This document shows, one piece after another, positions 22,999 to 32,559 of a stretch of 64,000 bases of DNA; the first letter of the stretch is position 1, and every line of letters begins with the position of its first letter. The notes beneath the pieces are model-generated. The model was not told the origin of the DNA. It was given only the letters and a program-made list of their open reading frames with translations, and made no database searches. The translations under genes and the position numbers were made by a program. Where the stretch lies: assembly GCA_014529385.2 (NCBI GenBank), contig CM043944.1, positions 73,807,384 through 73,871,383 of the forward strand. Reading direction: 5' to 3'. This DNA comes from Adiantum capillus-veneris (lineage: Eukaryota; Streptophyta; Polypodiopsida; Polypodiales; Pteridaceae).

Positions 22999-24207
22999 AT
23001 GTTAACCCTCACGGACACCCTATCACCTTCGAGGATGGACGTCTTATTATTTATTTGACTGAGTCATGGACCGGGCTCATCGGTCCAATATGTGTGTAGA
23101 TGATCACTAATGAGAGGCGCACCACTTATTTTATTTTTATATTAGTTTGCAACGATCGGCCACTATGGACGTCCATGTGTGAAATGGTCAAACTCTTATA
23201 AAAGATCCATTTGACCTAAAAATCCTCATTCTTTGAGGTGCAAGCTAAGAAATGCTCTTGCTCCATCTTTGTCTCCTTCTCCTTCGTGTGCTCATGTGTG
23301 TATGGGTGTGTGTGTATGCTTGAGAGAGAGGGAGAGAGAGTGTGTATGTGATCAAGCATTGTGGCGGCATCGACGACTGCGAGGGGTTGAGCGCGACGGC
23401 GAAGGCAGCTCCTTCTTCTTCGCAGCACAGGATCCTTCACGACGGACGCATTGAGCAGGACACACCTCTACCCCTTTGAGCTTGCTAGGATCTTCTAGTT
23501 GTGTGCTTGAAACCTTTTGAGTCTTGCACACAGTGCATAGGCAAGTTCCCAGCCTCCGACACGTGCGGCAAAGCACACATCTCAATATGAAGAGTCATCC
23601 ACAATGCTGCCTTAGTTTACCGATTTGTGGATGTATCACGTTGGTCGAGAAGTGCCAATGCTGCCTTAATTTGTTGATTTGTGGATGTAACATGTTGGTA
23701 GAGAAGCGCTAAGGCTGTGGTAGTGCTTCAAATTGCTGACATTGTGTGTGTGTGTGTATGTGCACGCACGCATGTGTGCATGCACGCAAGGTGGTGTAGG
23801 ACTTGGAGATGCCTTCTCTTAATATGCACATGCAGATGCAAGGGAAGGAGGAAATTTTATGGTCTGTACATACATCAAAGATGAATCAACTTCATCCATT
23901 TGTACTGTTAGTAATACTATAGCAAGTGGATTTGATGCAATAAATCTTCAACATATGGCATGTGGGTGAGGAGTTATGGTATGTTCATGGTACCTCACTA
24001 TTAAGGAAAGACGTAGTTTATGAAAGGCATATTCAATACACTACCAATACAAGTAGTAACAAATATTCCAAAAAAATGGGTAGACTTAATTGGTAGATCT
24101 TGAAAACCAAAACAATAGTGATTGTGGTGAATGCATTGTCAGCGGAGACACAGTGTGTACAAATGCAACATTGTATGGGTCAAAGCATCCAAGGACACAC
24201 ACACACA

Positions 24208-24270
<63 letters not shown>
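22999..24270 (+). repeat. LTR-like segment 1
   Basis: Starts TGTTAACCCTCACGG directly after a polypurine tract. It contains a TATA box (23,196-23,204), a GA/GT-rich leader at 23,300-23,350 and ends near a (CA)n. It matches 25,142-26,470 with scattered substitutions and small indels. The 3' terminus is not defined, because both copies diverge right after the (CA)n. Confidence 0.55.

Positions 24271-24271
<1 letters not shown>
24195..24271. repeat. (CA)n microsatellite 1
   Basis: CA dinucleotide run of about 75 bp with a GC interruption at about 24,208-24,212. It sits at the same place in the repeat unit as the longer tract at 26,367-26,470. Apparent Cys-Val and Thr-His ORFs here are artefacts. 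Confidence 0.95.
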
Positions 24272-24273
<2 letters not shown>

Positions 24274-25141
24274 TTAGGTTCTTAATCCGATTTAGGTAGC
24301 ATTGTTTGCAATGTACTAGGTCTTTCTAGTGGTCTTAGTCCCTATTGAGTATTATAAAGAGAGTTTACTAGTGTGATGAGCCTGGAAAAGGTAACAATGT
24401 CATATGACCCACCAAAGTTCAAAATTGAAAGGCAATGAAAAACAAACAAACAAAAGTGCCAAGAATGTAAAATCTTAATTTGATACTTTACTCACATGTA
24501 TTGCCTATGGTACTAGAGTCCTAGAGGTTCCAAATGTGGGCGCTTTTTTTCCTTGAAAAGAAAAAATCTTGAGGCATACAAAATAAGCACACACATCAAA
24601 ATTGAATCAATGTGAAAAAACTTTGGGGGGTTAAAGAAAAAGGAATAAGTCGGGCGATGATTTCATGAGCAATTCCTTTTATCGTAGCTTAACTACAAGG
24701 TTTTCTAAGTATAGCCTCTAGTCAATCCTCGAACATGAAATACTTTGCTCTCGCGATTAGACAACTTAATTGACCAAAGAGAATTGAGAAGCTTGCACAT
24801 GGTTTTAATTTTTGACCTTCAGTGTCTCTCGATCATTAAATTGGCGACCCCGGACTTGTTTATTTTTTGACCTTTACAACTGCTTATGTGTTTGATTATA
24901 TTATAGTTTAATGTTTTACTACTAATAAATTAGTTTATTCTATTTCCAATCAATTTGTGTGCCTACAATTGCATATGATTTTTAATTGTACATGAGAATG
25001 CAATTATTGTGCCACTTTTGGTTGATTTTGCAGTGATTGAAGAAGGCTAAGGACATTCAACCTCAGATGCTCTTCCACCTTGACGAACGAGCTTCATCTC
25101 AATAGCTTTCGAGGACGGAATCTACATCAGGAAGGGGGGCA

Positions 25142-26379
25142 TGTTAACCCTCACATACATCCTATCACCTTCGAGGACTGACGTCTTATTATTTATTTGA
25201 TTAAGTCATGGACTGGGCTTGTCGATCCAATATGTATGTAGGTGATCACCGATGAGAGATTTTTTCAGTAGTTTTGCAACGACCGGCCACTATGGACGCC
25301 CATGTGTGAATGGGTCAAACTCTTATAAAAGGTCCATTTGACCTAAAAATCCTCATTCTTTGAGGTGCAAGCTAAGAAGTGCTCTTGCTCCATCTTTGTC
25401 TCCTTCTCCTTCGTGTGCTCATGTGTGTATGGGTGTGTGTGTGTGTATGCTTGAGAGAGAGAGAGAGGGAGAGAGAGTGTGTATGTGATCAAGCATTGCA
25501 GCGGCATCGACGACGGCGAGGAGTTGAGCGCGATGACGACGACAACTCCTTCTTATTCGCAACACAGGATCCTTCACGATTGACGCATTGAGCGGTGAGT
25601 GACACACCCCTATCCCTTTGAGCTTGCTAGGATCTTCTAGTTGTGTGCTTGCAGACTTTCGAGGCTCGCACACAGTGCATAGGCAAGTTCCCAGCCTCCG
25701 ACACGTGCGGCAAAGTGCACATCTCAGTATGAAGAGCTAGCCACAATGCTGCCTTAGTTTACCGATTTGTGGATGTATCACGTTGGTCGAGAAGTACCAA
25801 TGCTACCTTAATGTGTTGTTTTGTGGATGTAGCACGTTGGTAGAGAAGCGCCAAGGCTGTGGTAGTGCTTCAAATTGGTGGCATTGTGTGTGTGTGTGTA
25901 TGTGCATGCATACATGTGTGCATGCATGCAAGGTAGTGTAGGAGATTTGGAGGCCTTCTCTTAATATGCGCATGCAGATGCAAGGGAAGGAGAAAATTTT
26001 ATGGTCTGTGCATGCATCAAAGATAAATCAACGTCATCCATTTATACTGTTAGTAATGCTATAGCAAGTGGATTTGATGCAATAACTCTTCAACATATGG
26101 CATGTGGGTGAGGAGTTATGGTATGTTCATGGTCGATATAAGTGGTAGCTATACCTCACTATTAAGGAGAGGCGTAGTTTATCAAAGGCATATTAAATAC
26201 ATTACCAATACAAGTAGTAACAAATATTCCCAAAAAATGGGTGGACTTTATTGGTAGATCCTGAAAACCAAAGCATAGTGATTGTGGTGAATGCATCGTA
26301 ATCAATGCAGATAGAGTGTATACAAAAGCAATATTGTATGGGTCAAAGCATCCAAGGATGTAGGCACGCACACACACAC

Positions 26380-26451
<72 letters not shown>

Positions 26452-26470
26452 GCACACACACACACACACA
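25142..26470 (+). repeat. LTR-like segment 2
   Basis: Homologue of 22,999-24,270, starting TGTTAACCCTCACAT after the same purine tract. It ends in a (CA)n with CGTGCGCG interruption, after which the sequence (AATCGCAAAGC...) no longer matches copy 1. Confidence 0.55.
26367..26470. repeat. (CA)n microsatellite 2
   Basis: CA run of about 100 bp with short interruptions near its start and at about 26,445-26,455. Equivalent in position to the 24,195-24,271 tract. Long ORFs of alternating residues across it are artefacts. Confidence 0.95.
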
Positions 26471-26474
26471 AATC

Positions 26475-27985
26475 GCAAAGCATTTGAAAATTAATACCTA
26501 TAATTTCATTGCCATAAGTCTCCTTTCAAGTATTGGTTGCAAAGGCATTGTCTTGTGCTCAAAACCATTCGGTTGTTTCATTTACATTGTGGCCAAAGCC
26601 TTGTTAAAAAAGATACATATGAAGGAAGAAATTTCAAGCATCTCCAACAAAAAGCAACCAATAAATAAAGATTCCAACGTGACACAAAAGCACTCATAAC
26701 TACAAGAAACTATTGCACTCATCATCAATGAAAACATTGTGTTTGCTACACTCCTTGCAAATGCCATAATTATAAAGTGTGTCAAAATCAATGGTTCCAG
26801 TTGTCTTCTCCGCATACACCAGCAAAACAATTCCATAAAAAAGAGAACATGTTGTCAATTTCTACCATCCAATAAGATCCACCATGAAATGTAGAACAAT
26901 GCAAACCATTCATTCTGACAAATACAACATAATCTATGTTAATGTCACTACTTAAAAAAAACCAAAAATAGCAAACATACTAATCCATGAATGCACAATG
27001 AAAGAAGAAACAATGCAATTCTCAGTCTAGTCAAAAGAAAACTCTCACTAATCATCGAAGTTTTAACACCAGATGGGATGTCACCCTCATCCTACACATC
27101 AACAATGGAAGATGTCTCCTCTCTGGTCTGTTTTTTAGGGTGGAGTAAAGGCTATACATATCTAGTTATGATGCAAACCTTAGTATATACGAGGCAACAT
27201 GCACAAACATGGCTCTTTTAGTACTACAATGTGTTAAGTACAATGCATACTTGAAAAATGTCCATAGATCCACATGGCCTGGAATTTAGGATCTTGCCCT
27301 CATCTTGCCACTCAATTTATGAAATAGTTAGTGGGATTTGGTCCAAAAAAGAAGCTAGTAGTCATGAGTCACTCCTCTATGTTTGAGATATAAATAAACA
27401 GTCTTGAAATGCATCAAACAGTCGTAAGAGAAAAGAGTGTGCAAAAGAAAAGGCATATCCTAGTGGATGCTAAGGTTATCCTAAATGATGATAGCCATCA
27501 TCGTGAGTATGTTATAGTCACAAAAACCATCGTTGCTAGAGCAAGCAATGCACAAACACCATCCAACAATAGTCTTTGGTGTGAGCAGGAAGTTGCAAAA
27601 ATTGTGTGGGGCAATTTAATGAACATAACCAAACATTAAAATTACATGTTTTTAGAGGATAGCAAGAAACAAACAAAGATGTGCTCAGTTCAATAATGGG
27701 TCTACTATAGACGTGCAATCTAGGGTTCCTACAAAATAATTTTTGGGGACACCACAAGTATCCTCAGTTGGTAATAAGCCATCTGGAATTGTAGAAGGGT
27801 ATATATGGTTCTAAAATATCAAAAACACGCACACATGGGAAGTTGATGAAGTACTACTAGGTCCCCCAGGCCCTAACCAAGAGTATGGCATGTGGCAGCC
27901 AATACATGCTTGATGGCAACTAAGATGGTGGCACTACAATCTAATGGCTTTGTTACCTACTAGTGCTCCATGCTCGCATATAGCA
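26475..27985. other. Gene-free stretch
   Basis: Only short, compositionally ordinary reading frames without recognisable motifs. I see no transposon signature and no splice-consistent exon chain. Confidence 0.4.
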
Positions 27986-27989
27986 CATT

Positions 27990-28157
27990 GGGTTGCGGGC
28001 AAAGACTCTTTGTAGGAGAGGTCATCTTGCCTTATATGCCTATGTAGGCCACTACTCACACACTACTGATTTGGGTTGCGGGTAGAGACTCTTTGTAGGA
28101 GAGGTCAACTTGGCTTATATGCCTATGTAAGCCACTACTCACACACTATTGATTTGC
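27990..28157. repeat. Tandem duplication, period 83 bp
   Basis: GGGTTGCGGGCAAAGACTC starts at 27,990 and GGGTTGCGGGTAGAGACTC at 28,073. The following about 80 bp (TGTAGGAGAGGTCA...CACACACTA) are nearly identical in both copies. A second, weaker pair (ATATGTTCTTCTAAT) follows at about 28,343 and 28,421. Confidence 0.85.
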
Positions 28158-28654
28158 CTTTAGTCCACTTGACCAAAGTGAGCAATTTAAAGGTCAACCT
28201 CAACTTCCTTATTCATTTGCCTTCATACCACTACTTACACACTCCACATTTCTTTGCACGTTTGCACAGAGTGGGATGTAGACAATGTGTTGCCTCAACC
28301 TTATTTCAGGACACTAATAAGGTACCTAACCGAGCCTGACACATATGTTCTTCTAATTTATGATCTGATTTTTGTCTTCTTAGAGAATGTGAAAAGAAGT
28401 TATCGTTGACACAGAAATCATATGTTCTTCTAATATATAATCCGATCTTGAGCTTTTTGTAATTATTTCCTCTTTTTGAGAACGTGTAAAGAAGTTATCA
28501 TTGATACACAAATCATTGACATGGAGTGGGATATAGTGTCACTACAGTAGAGAAGAGAACATGAAAAACTTGAGAGCTCACCTTGGCTAAAATGGCCACG
28601 ATTTTGCTCTCTGGTTTTCACATGCGCGCGTAGTGTTCTTTGATCGGCTGCGGC

Positions 28655-28834
28655 ATGATATGCGTGCACGGAGCAAGCTTCTTCTTCTCATTGCAGTACC
28701 ACATCGACGATTCCTGTCTTGAAAGGAAGACAGAACCTCAGGAAAGTCTGCCTTACAGAGCGCAAAGCTTAGAAAGCATAGATTTGTTATGGCGAGATCA
28801 CGTCAAGACTCCCTCTCCATGGTTGGATGCCCAG
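28655..28834 (+). other. Candidate first exon of the PPR gene
   Basis: An open frame from the ATG at 28,655 runs 60 codons to 28,834 and ends exactly on a codon boundary at CCCAG followed by GTAACA, a good splice donor. Joined to an acceptor (TGTGCAATGCAG) ending at 28,961, it stays in frame with the PPR ORF and removes no coding sequence. The peptide starts MICVHGASFFFSLQYH. Alternatively this exon is 5' untranslated and translation begins at 28,962. A transcript would decide. Confidence 0.45.
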
Positions 28835-28961
28835 GTAACATGCATGCGCCTTCTTCTACCTCAGAATTTGCAATCATAAGTTTTGTTATGAGACTACGCT
28901 CGCTGTGATTGATTGCATGCATCATATCTTCACATGGGCTATGTCCATCTGTGCAATGCAG
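28835..28961 (+). other. Candidate 127-bp intron upstream of the PPR ORF
   Basis: Bounded by CAG|GTAACA at the 5' side and TGTGCAATGCAG at the 3' side, immediately before an ATG. The length (127 bp) is not a multiple of three, and the flanking frames match only when it is removed. Confidence 0.5.
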
Positions 28962-31421
28962 ATGAGTTCAACAAGCTCAGACAACAAAGCTTCAGCCAAA
29001 TTATTAAAGCCCAATTCCGGCAACAGCACTTGTTCCCTTCAAAAAGAGCTAAGAAGACAACCACCACCGCCAAAAGAAAACGAGAAAGATGGAGATTTAG
29101 ATGGAGTGAAGAGGATTGCAGGCAATATACACAGAGAAGAGGAGAAGGAAAAGGTGCCGATTGATAGCTACGAGACTTATGAAACAAATCAGGATAAACG
29201 TCGTGAAGCCCACACCCTTGTTACCATTTTGAAGTCTTGTGCTAACCAAAAGGACCTGCAACGAGGCAGTGAAATCCACACTCATGTGTTGGATAGGGGA
29301 ATTCTTGAAGGAAATGTGTTTCTTGGCAGTGCCTTAATCAATATGTATGCCAAATGTGGTGCACTGGAAAAGGCACAAGATGTTTTCGACATGCTTGCAT
29401 GCCGGAATGTAGTTTCTTGGAACGCATTGATCGGAGGTTATGCACAACGTGGATTTGGAAAGGAAGCTTTGCATTATTTTGAACGCATGCAACATGAGTC
29501 AATATCTCCAAATGCAGTAAGTTTTGCTTGTGCTTTGAAAGCGTGTGGCAGCATACGAGCCTTGGACAGAGGTCAGGACATACATGCACATGTTGCCAAG
29601 AAAAGGCTGTTGAAGGACAATGTGTTGCTTGCCAATGCAGTGCTAGACATGTATGTCAAATGCGGTTCGCTTGAAAAAGCTCGCGAAGTCTTTCATGAAC
29701 TTCAACTTTGGGATGTATTCTCATGGACCACACTTATTGCAGGCTATATCCAACACAAATTTGTGAAAGAAGCTTTCAATCTTTATGACACGATGCATGA
29801 GAAAGGGGTGTCGCCAAATGGAGTGACATTTGTTTGCATGCTGAAAGCTTGTGGCAGTACTCGGGCATTAGATAAGGGCGAAGAGATACATGGCCAGGCT
29901 GTTAAAGCGAATTGGCTGGAAAAAGATATCATTGTTGCCAATGCAGTGGTGGATATGTATGCCAAATGTGGTGCTCTTAAAAAGGCAAAAGAGGTCTTTG
30001 ACAAGCTTGCTATTCATGATGTTGTGTCTTGGACTGCATTAATCACAGGATATGTCCAACATAATCAAGGTGAGCAGGCTTTAGAGTGTTATAAACGAAT
30101 GCAACTTGAAGGGTATTGTCCAAATTCAGTCACATTTTCTTGTTTGCTGAAGGCTTGTGGTAATTTGGGAGTATTAGACAGTGGCCAACACATGCATTCA
30201 AAGATGTTGAGAGCTGGGATTCTAGAAAAGGACATTGTGGCTGCCAATGCGTTAATAGATATGTATTTCAAATGTGGTGTATTTGCAAAAGCCCAACAAG
30301 TGTTTAATGAGCTTCAAAATCGAGATGTAGTGTCCTGGACTTCACTAATTGTTGGATATGTAGACTATGAGCTTGGTGAAGCAGCACTGAAGTGCTTCGA
30401 AGAAATGCAATCAGATGGTTTTGCTCCAGATGCAATTACCTTTGCTTGCGTGTTGAAAGCTTGTGGCAGCATAGGAGCGATCGAGAAGGGCCAAGATATA
30501 CACATTCTTATTCTCCAAGAAAACTTGTTGGAAGAGAACTTTTTGGTTGCCAATGCTTTGGTAGACATGTACGCAAAATGTGGTGCAGTTGCTAAAGCTC
30601 AAGAAGTGTTTGATGGACTCAGAAATCGAGATGTAGTCTCATGGAATGCACTTCTAGCCGGGTATGTCCAGCATGAGTGTTACGAGACAGCATCAAACTG
30701 TTTTGAACGGATGCAGCTTGAGGGTTTCTTCCCAGATGCTTTTACCTTTGCTTGTGCTTTAAAAATGTGTGGTGGTATGGGAGCCTTACAATTGGGCCAA
30801 AAGATACATTCTGAGGTTGTAAGATATGGGTTGATAGAAAAAGATATGGTTGTTGGCACAGGATTGGTGGATATGTATGCGAATTGTGGAATGCTTGCCG
30901 AAGCCAAATATGTCTTTTACAAGTTATCAGTTCGAAATGTGGTCTCATGGAGTGCATTTATGGAAGGATATGCCCAACTCGGGAAGGATGAGCTAGTCAT
31001 CAATACCCTGGAGAAGATGATCCAAGGTGGTGGATTGCCAGATTCAATCACACTGACTATTATACTGAATACATGTAGTCATAGAGGTTTATTGGATAAG
31101 GGCCAAAGCTACTTTGAAATCATTAACAGAGTCTACAGCATTACTCCACATTTAGAGCACTACACTTGCATGGTTGATCTTTTTGGTCGTGCAGGACGCT
31201 TTGATGAAGCTGCATTAGTGATCAAAGAGATGCCAATCTGTACGAATCTTAGAGTGTTGCATACATTGTTGGGTGCATGCAAAAATTGGGGAAACAGGAC
31301 AATTGGAAGTTGGGCCTTTAAATGTGCAGTACAGTTAGATGGGGAGGATGGGGGATCTTATGTTGGTATGAGCAATATTTATGGAGCTTTTAGCGGGCAA
31401 GTGGACGGAGATGAAATTTGA
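28962..31421 (+). CDS. PLS-class pentatricopeptide repeat (PPR) protein with truncated E domain
   Basis: PPR proteins of this class bind organellar RNA sequence-specifically, usually for editing or processing in plastids or mitochondria. From the ATG at 28,962 the ORF has 819 codons. Residues 1-82 are Ser/Lys/Glu-rich with a Pro run (RRQPPPPKEN), a plausible organelle-targeting leader. About 20 PPR motifs follow: six repeated P-L-S triplets (VTFxCxLKACG, LxxGxxIHxxxxxxG, NALxDMYxKCG, A..VF..., VVSWxALIxGY) and a final P2-L2-S2 block (LEHYTCMVDLFGRAGRFDEA). The C-terminus begins an E domain (LHTLLGACKNWGN ... YVGMSNIYGAFSG), then leaves frame and stops at 31,421. A one-base correction at about 31,398 would continue KWTEMKFEELFAH to a stop at 31,501-31,503. 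No DYW domain is seen. The longer frame reaching back to 28,905 starts with GTG, so I prefer 28,962. The only likely host gene in the window. Confidence 0.9.
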   Translation: MSSTSSDNKASAKLLKPNSGNSTCSLQKELRRQPPPPKENEKDGDLDGVKRIAGNIHREEEKEKVPIDSYETYETNQDKRREAHTLVTILKSCANQKDLQRGSEIHTHVLDRGILEGNVFLGSALINMYAKCGALEKAQDVFDMLACRNVVSWNALIGGYAQRGFGKEALHYFERMQHESISPNAVSFACALKACGSIRALDRGQDIHAHVAKKRLLKDNVLLANAVLDMYVKCGSLEKAREVFHELQLWDVFSWTTLIAGYIQHKFVKEAFNLYDTMHEKGVSPNGVTFVCMLKACGSTRALDKGEEIHGQAVKANWLEKDIIVANAVVDMYAKCGALKKAKEVFDKLAIHDVVSWTALITGYVQHNQGEQALECYKRMQLEGYCPNSVTFSCLLKACGNLGVLDSGQHMHSKMLRAGILEKDIVAANALIDMYFKCGVFAKAQQVFNELQNRDVVSWTSLIVGYVDYELGEAALKCFEEMQSDGFAPDAITFACVLKACGSIGAIEKGQDIHILILQENLLEENFLVANALVDMYAKCGAVAKAQEVFDGLRNRDVVSWNALLAGYVQHECYETASNCFERMQLEGFFPDAFTFACALKMCGGMGALQLGQKIHSEVVRYGLIEKDMVVGTGLVDMYANCGMLAEAKYVFYKLSVRNVVSWSAFMEGYAQLGKDELVINTLEKMIQGGGLPDSITLTIILNTCSHRGLLDKGQSYFEIINRVYSITPHLEHYTCMVDLFGRAGRFDEAALVIKEMPICTNLRVLHTLLGACKNWGNRTIGSWAFKCAVQLDGEDGGSYVGMSNIYGAFSGQVDGDEI

Positions 31422-31503
31422 AGAACTCTTTGCACATCAAAAGTCAAGAGGCCATGAGATATCGCATAAGAGGGATCACTGGGTGATTTACAGTTGCCTA
31501 TAG

Positions 31504-32510
31504 ATTTGCATTTCAAAAACTGAAAATGCAATGATGTCCTCTCAAGGTGATCCATGATAGTGTGATGAAAAGGGAATTCTAATCGAAGAAATCCAAGGCT
31601 GTAGAGTATATGCGACTGGTTACTGGGGTAATGGCCAACAATATATAGCTGGGTGTGTTATGCTAGAAGGTTCTTATGATCTGTATATTTTGTACCATTT
31701 CCAGAAGCAGCCTCGCATTCAATTGGTGGCCTAGTATCCTGAATTGCAATGGAAGAATATACATGTGGCATTTTTGTTTCATGGAAGGCTTGGGTGCAGT
31801 TTGTGTTGCAGGAGCTCTCGAGAAAAATGCTGGAAAGCTGGCTGTCGATACGGTGGTCAAGTGTCGTGGTGAGAGTCCTAGAAGCAAGCTGAAAAGCCAT
31901 CAAATGAAGTAGCAGCTCTAAAAATTCTGCACTTAGTTCAGAGGGATGTGAGCAAACCTAAAGTTTGCCTGCCAGCTTATCTGCACTATTGTTGCCTACC
32001 TTCCTCGGGAGCTTTTGATGTAACAAAGTGATATATGCCTCCTATTAACATTAGGTCCACAGTAAGTTGCCGCAGTACCTGGTAAGAATTCCACATTGCA
32101 GGAAGCTATTACGAGTGCTTCAACAAAGCTCAAGTGCTTTAATGCTTAACTATGTAGATTACTGATACTGTAAAAAATGAAAATGTACATAATTTTACAA
32201 AGTGCAGCAATTTTTGGAATAACTCCATTTTTGAGTCCTTCAAGTGACGGCGGTTCTTGAAGAGTTTATTTACCAAGTCAAGGTATGGATAAAGTTACTC
32301 GCATTTTCAAACTTGGGAAGTCAAGTTTCCTGATGCTGTTCATTATTTGGCAGTTTTTGATGGGAAGCCATCTTGATGAAGTACCATGCCTGAGCTCCCA
32401 GGTCAGAAAATAACTGCTGTCCAATCTATTAACCTCTTTGAGGTATACCTCAGTCTTGCAGAAAGAGAATGCCTTAAAAAAAGGAAAACATCTGAATATT
32501 TGCATCAAAT
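31504..32510 (+). other. Region downstream of the PPR gene, no coding region seen
   Basis: No recognisable protein or transposon motif. Likely holds the PPR 3' untranslated region. Short reading frames at 31,658-31,912 lack similarity I can identify. Confidence 0.35.
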
Positions 32511-32512
32511 GT

Positions 32513-32543
<31 letters not shown>
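32513..32543. repeat. (CT)n microsatellite
   Basis: Perfect CT run of about 30 bp, just upstream of the plus-strand LINE relic. Confidence 0.95.
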
Positions 32544-32546
<3 letters not shown>

Positions 32547-32559
32547 ATTCAGGCGAGGC

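Larger units (their letters stand above)
22165..24317 (+). mobile_element. Retroelement 3' end plus LTR, tandem copy 1
   Basis: Homologous to copy 2 at 24,318-26,470 almost throughout. The first about 830 bp is internal sequence ending in a purine tract (CAGGAAGGGGGGCA, 22,985-22,998). An LTR-like segment then starts TGTTAACCCTCAC at 22,999. Within it, TTATAAAAG at 23,196-23,204 is a good TATA box, followed by a GA-rich leader. The LTR runs to about the (CA)n at 24,195-24,270. Internal sequence has no convincing coding region; CTTCCGAGGACGGAATC before the purine tract is typical of gypsy 3' ends. Confidence 0.6.
24318..26470 (+). mobile_element. Retroelement 3' end plus LTR, tandem copy 2
   Basis: Second copy of the 22,165-24,317 unit in the same orientation. 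Internal part 24,318-25,141 ends in CAGGAAGGGGGGCA, and the LTR-like part starts at 25,142 with TGTTAACCCTCAC. The TATA box TTATAAAAG is at 25,323-25,331. Taken with copy 1, 22,999-26,470 reads as LTR, about 0.8 kb internal, LTR: a short non-autonomous element preceded by an extra internal segment. Unequal recombination between LTRs of neighbouring elements would give this structure. Confidence 0.55.

Noticed and set aside
24086-24299. Cys-Val and Thr-His repeat ORFs, also at 26,162-26,487
   Set aside because: Translations of (CA)n tracts.
28905-28961. N-terminal extension of the PPR ORF to 28,905
   Set aside because: The codon at 28,905 is GTG and the segment overlaps a good intron; ATG at 28,962 or the upstream exon is more likely.
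30365-30957. Minus-strand ORFs inside the PPR gene
   Set aside because: Antisense shadows of the repeated PPR codons; they repeat with the PPR period.
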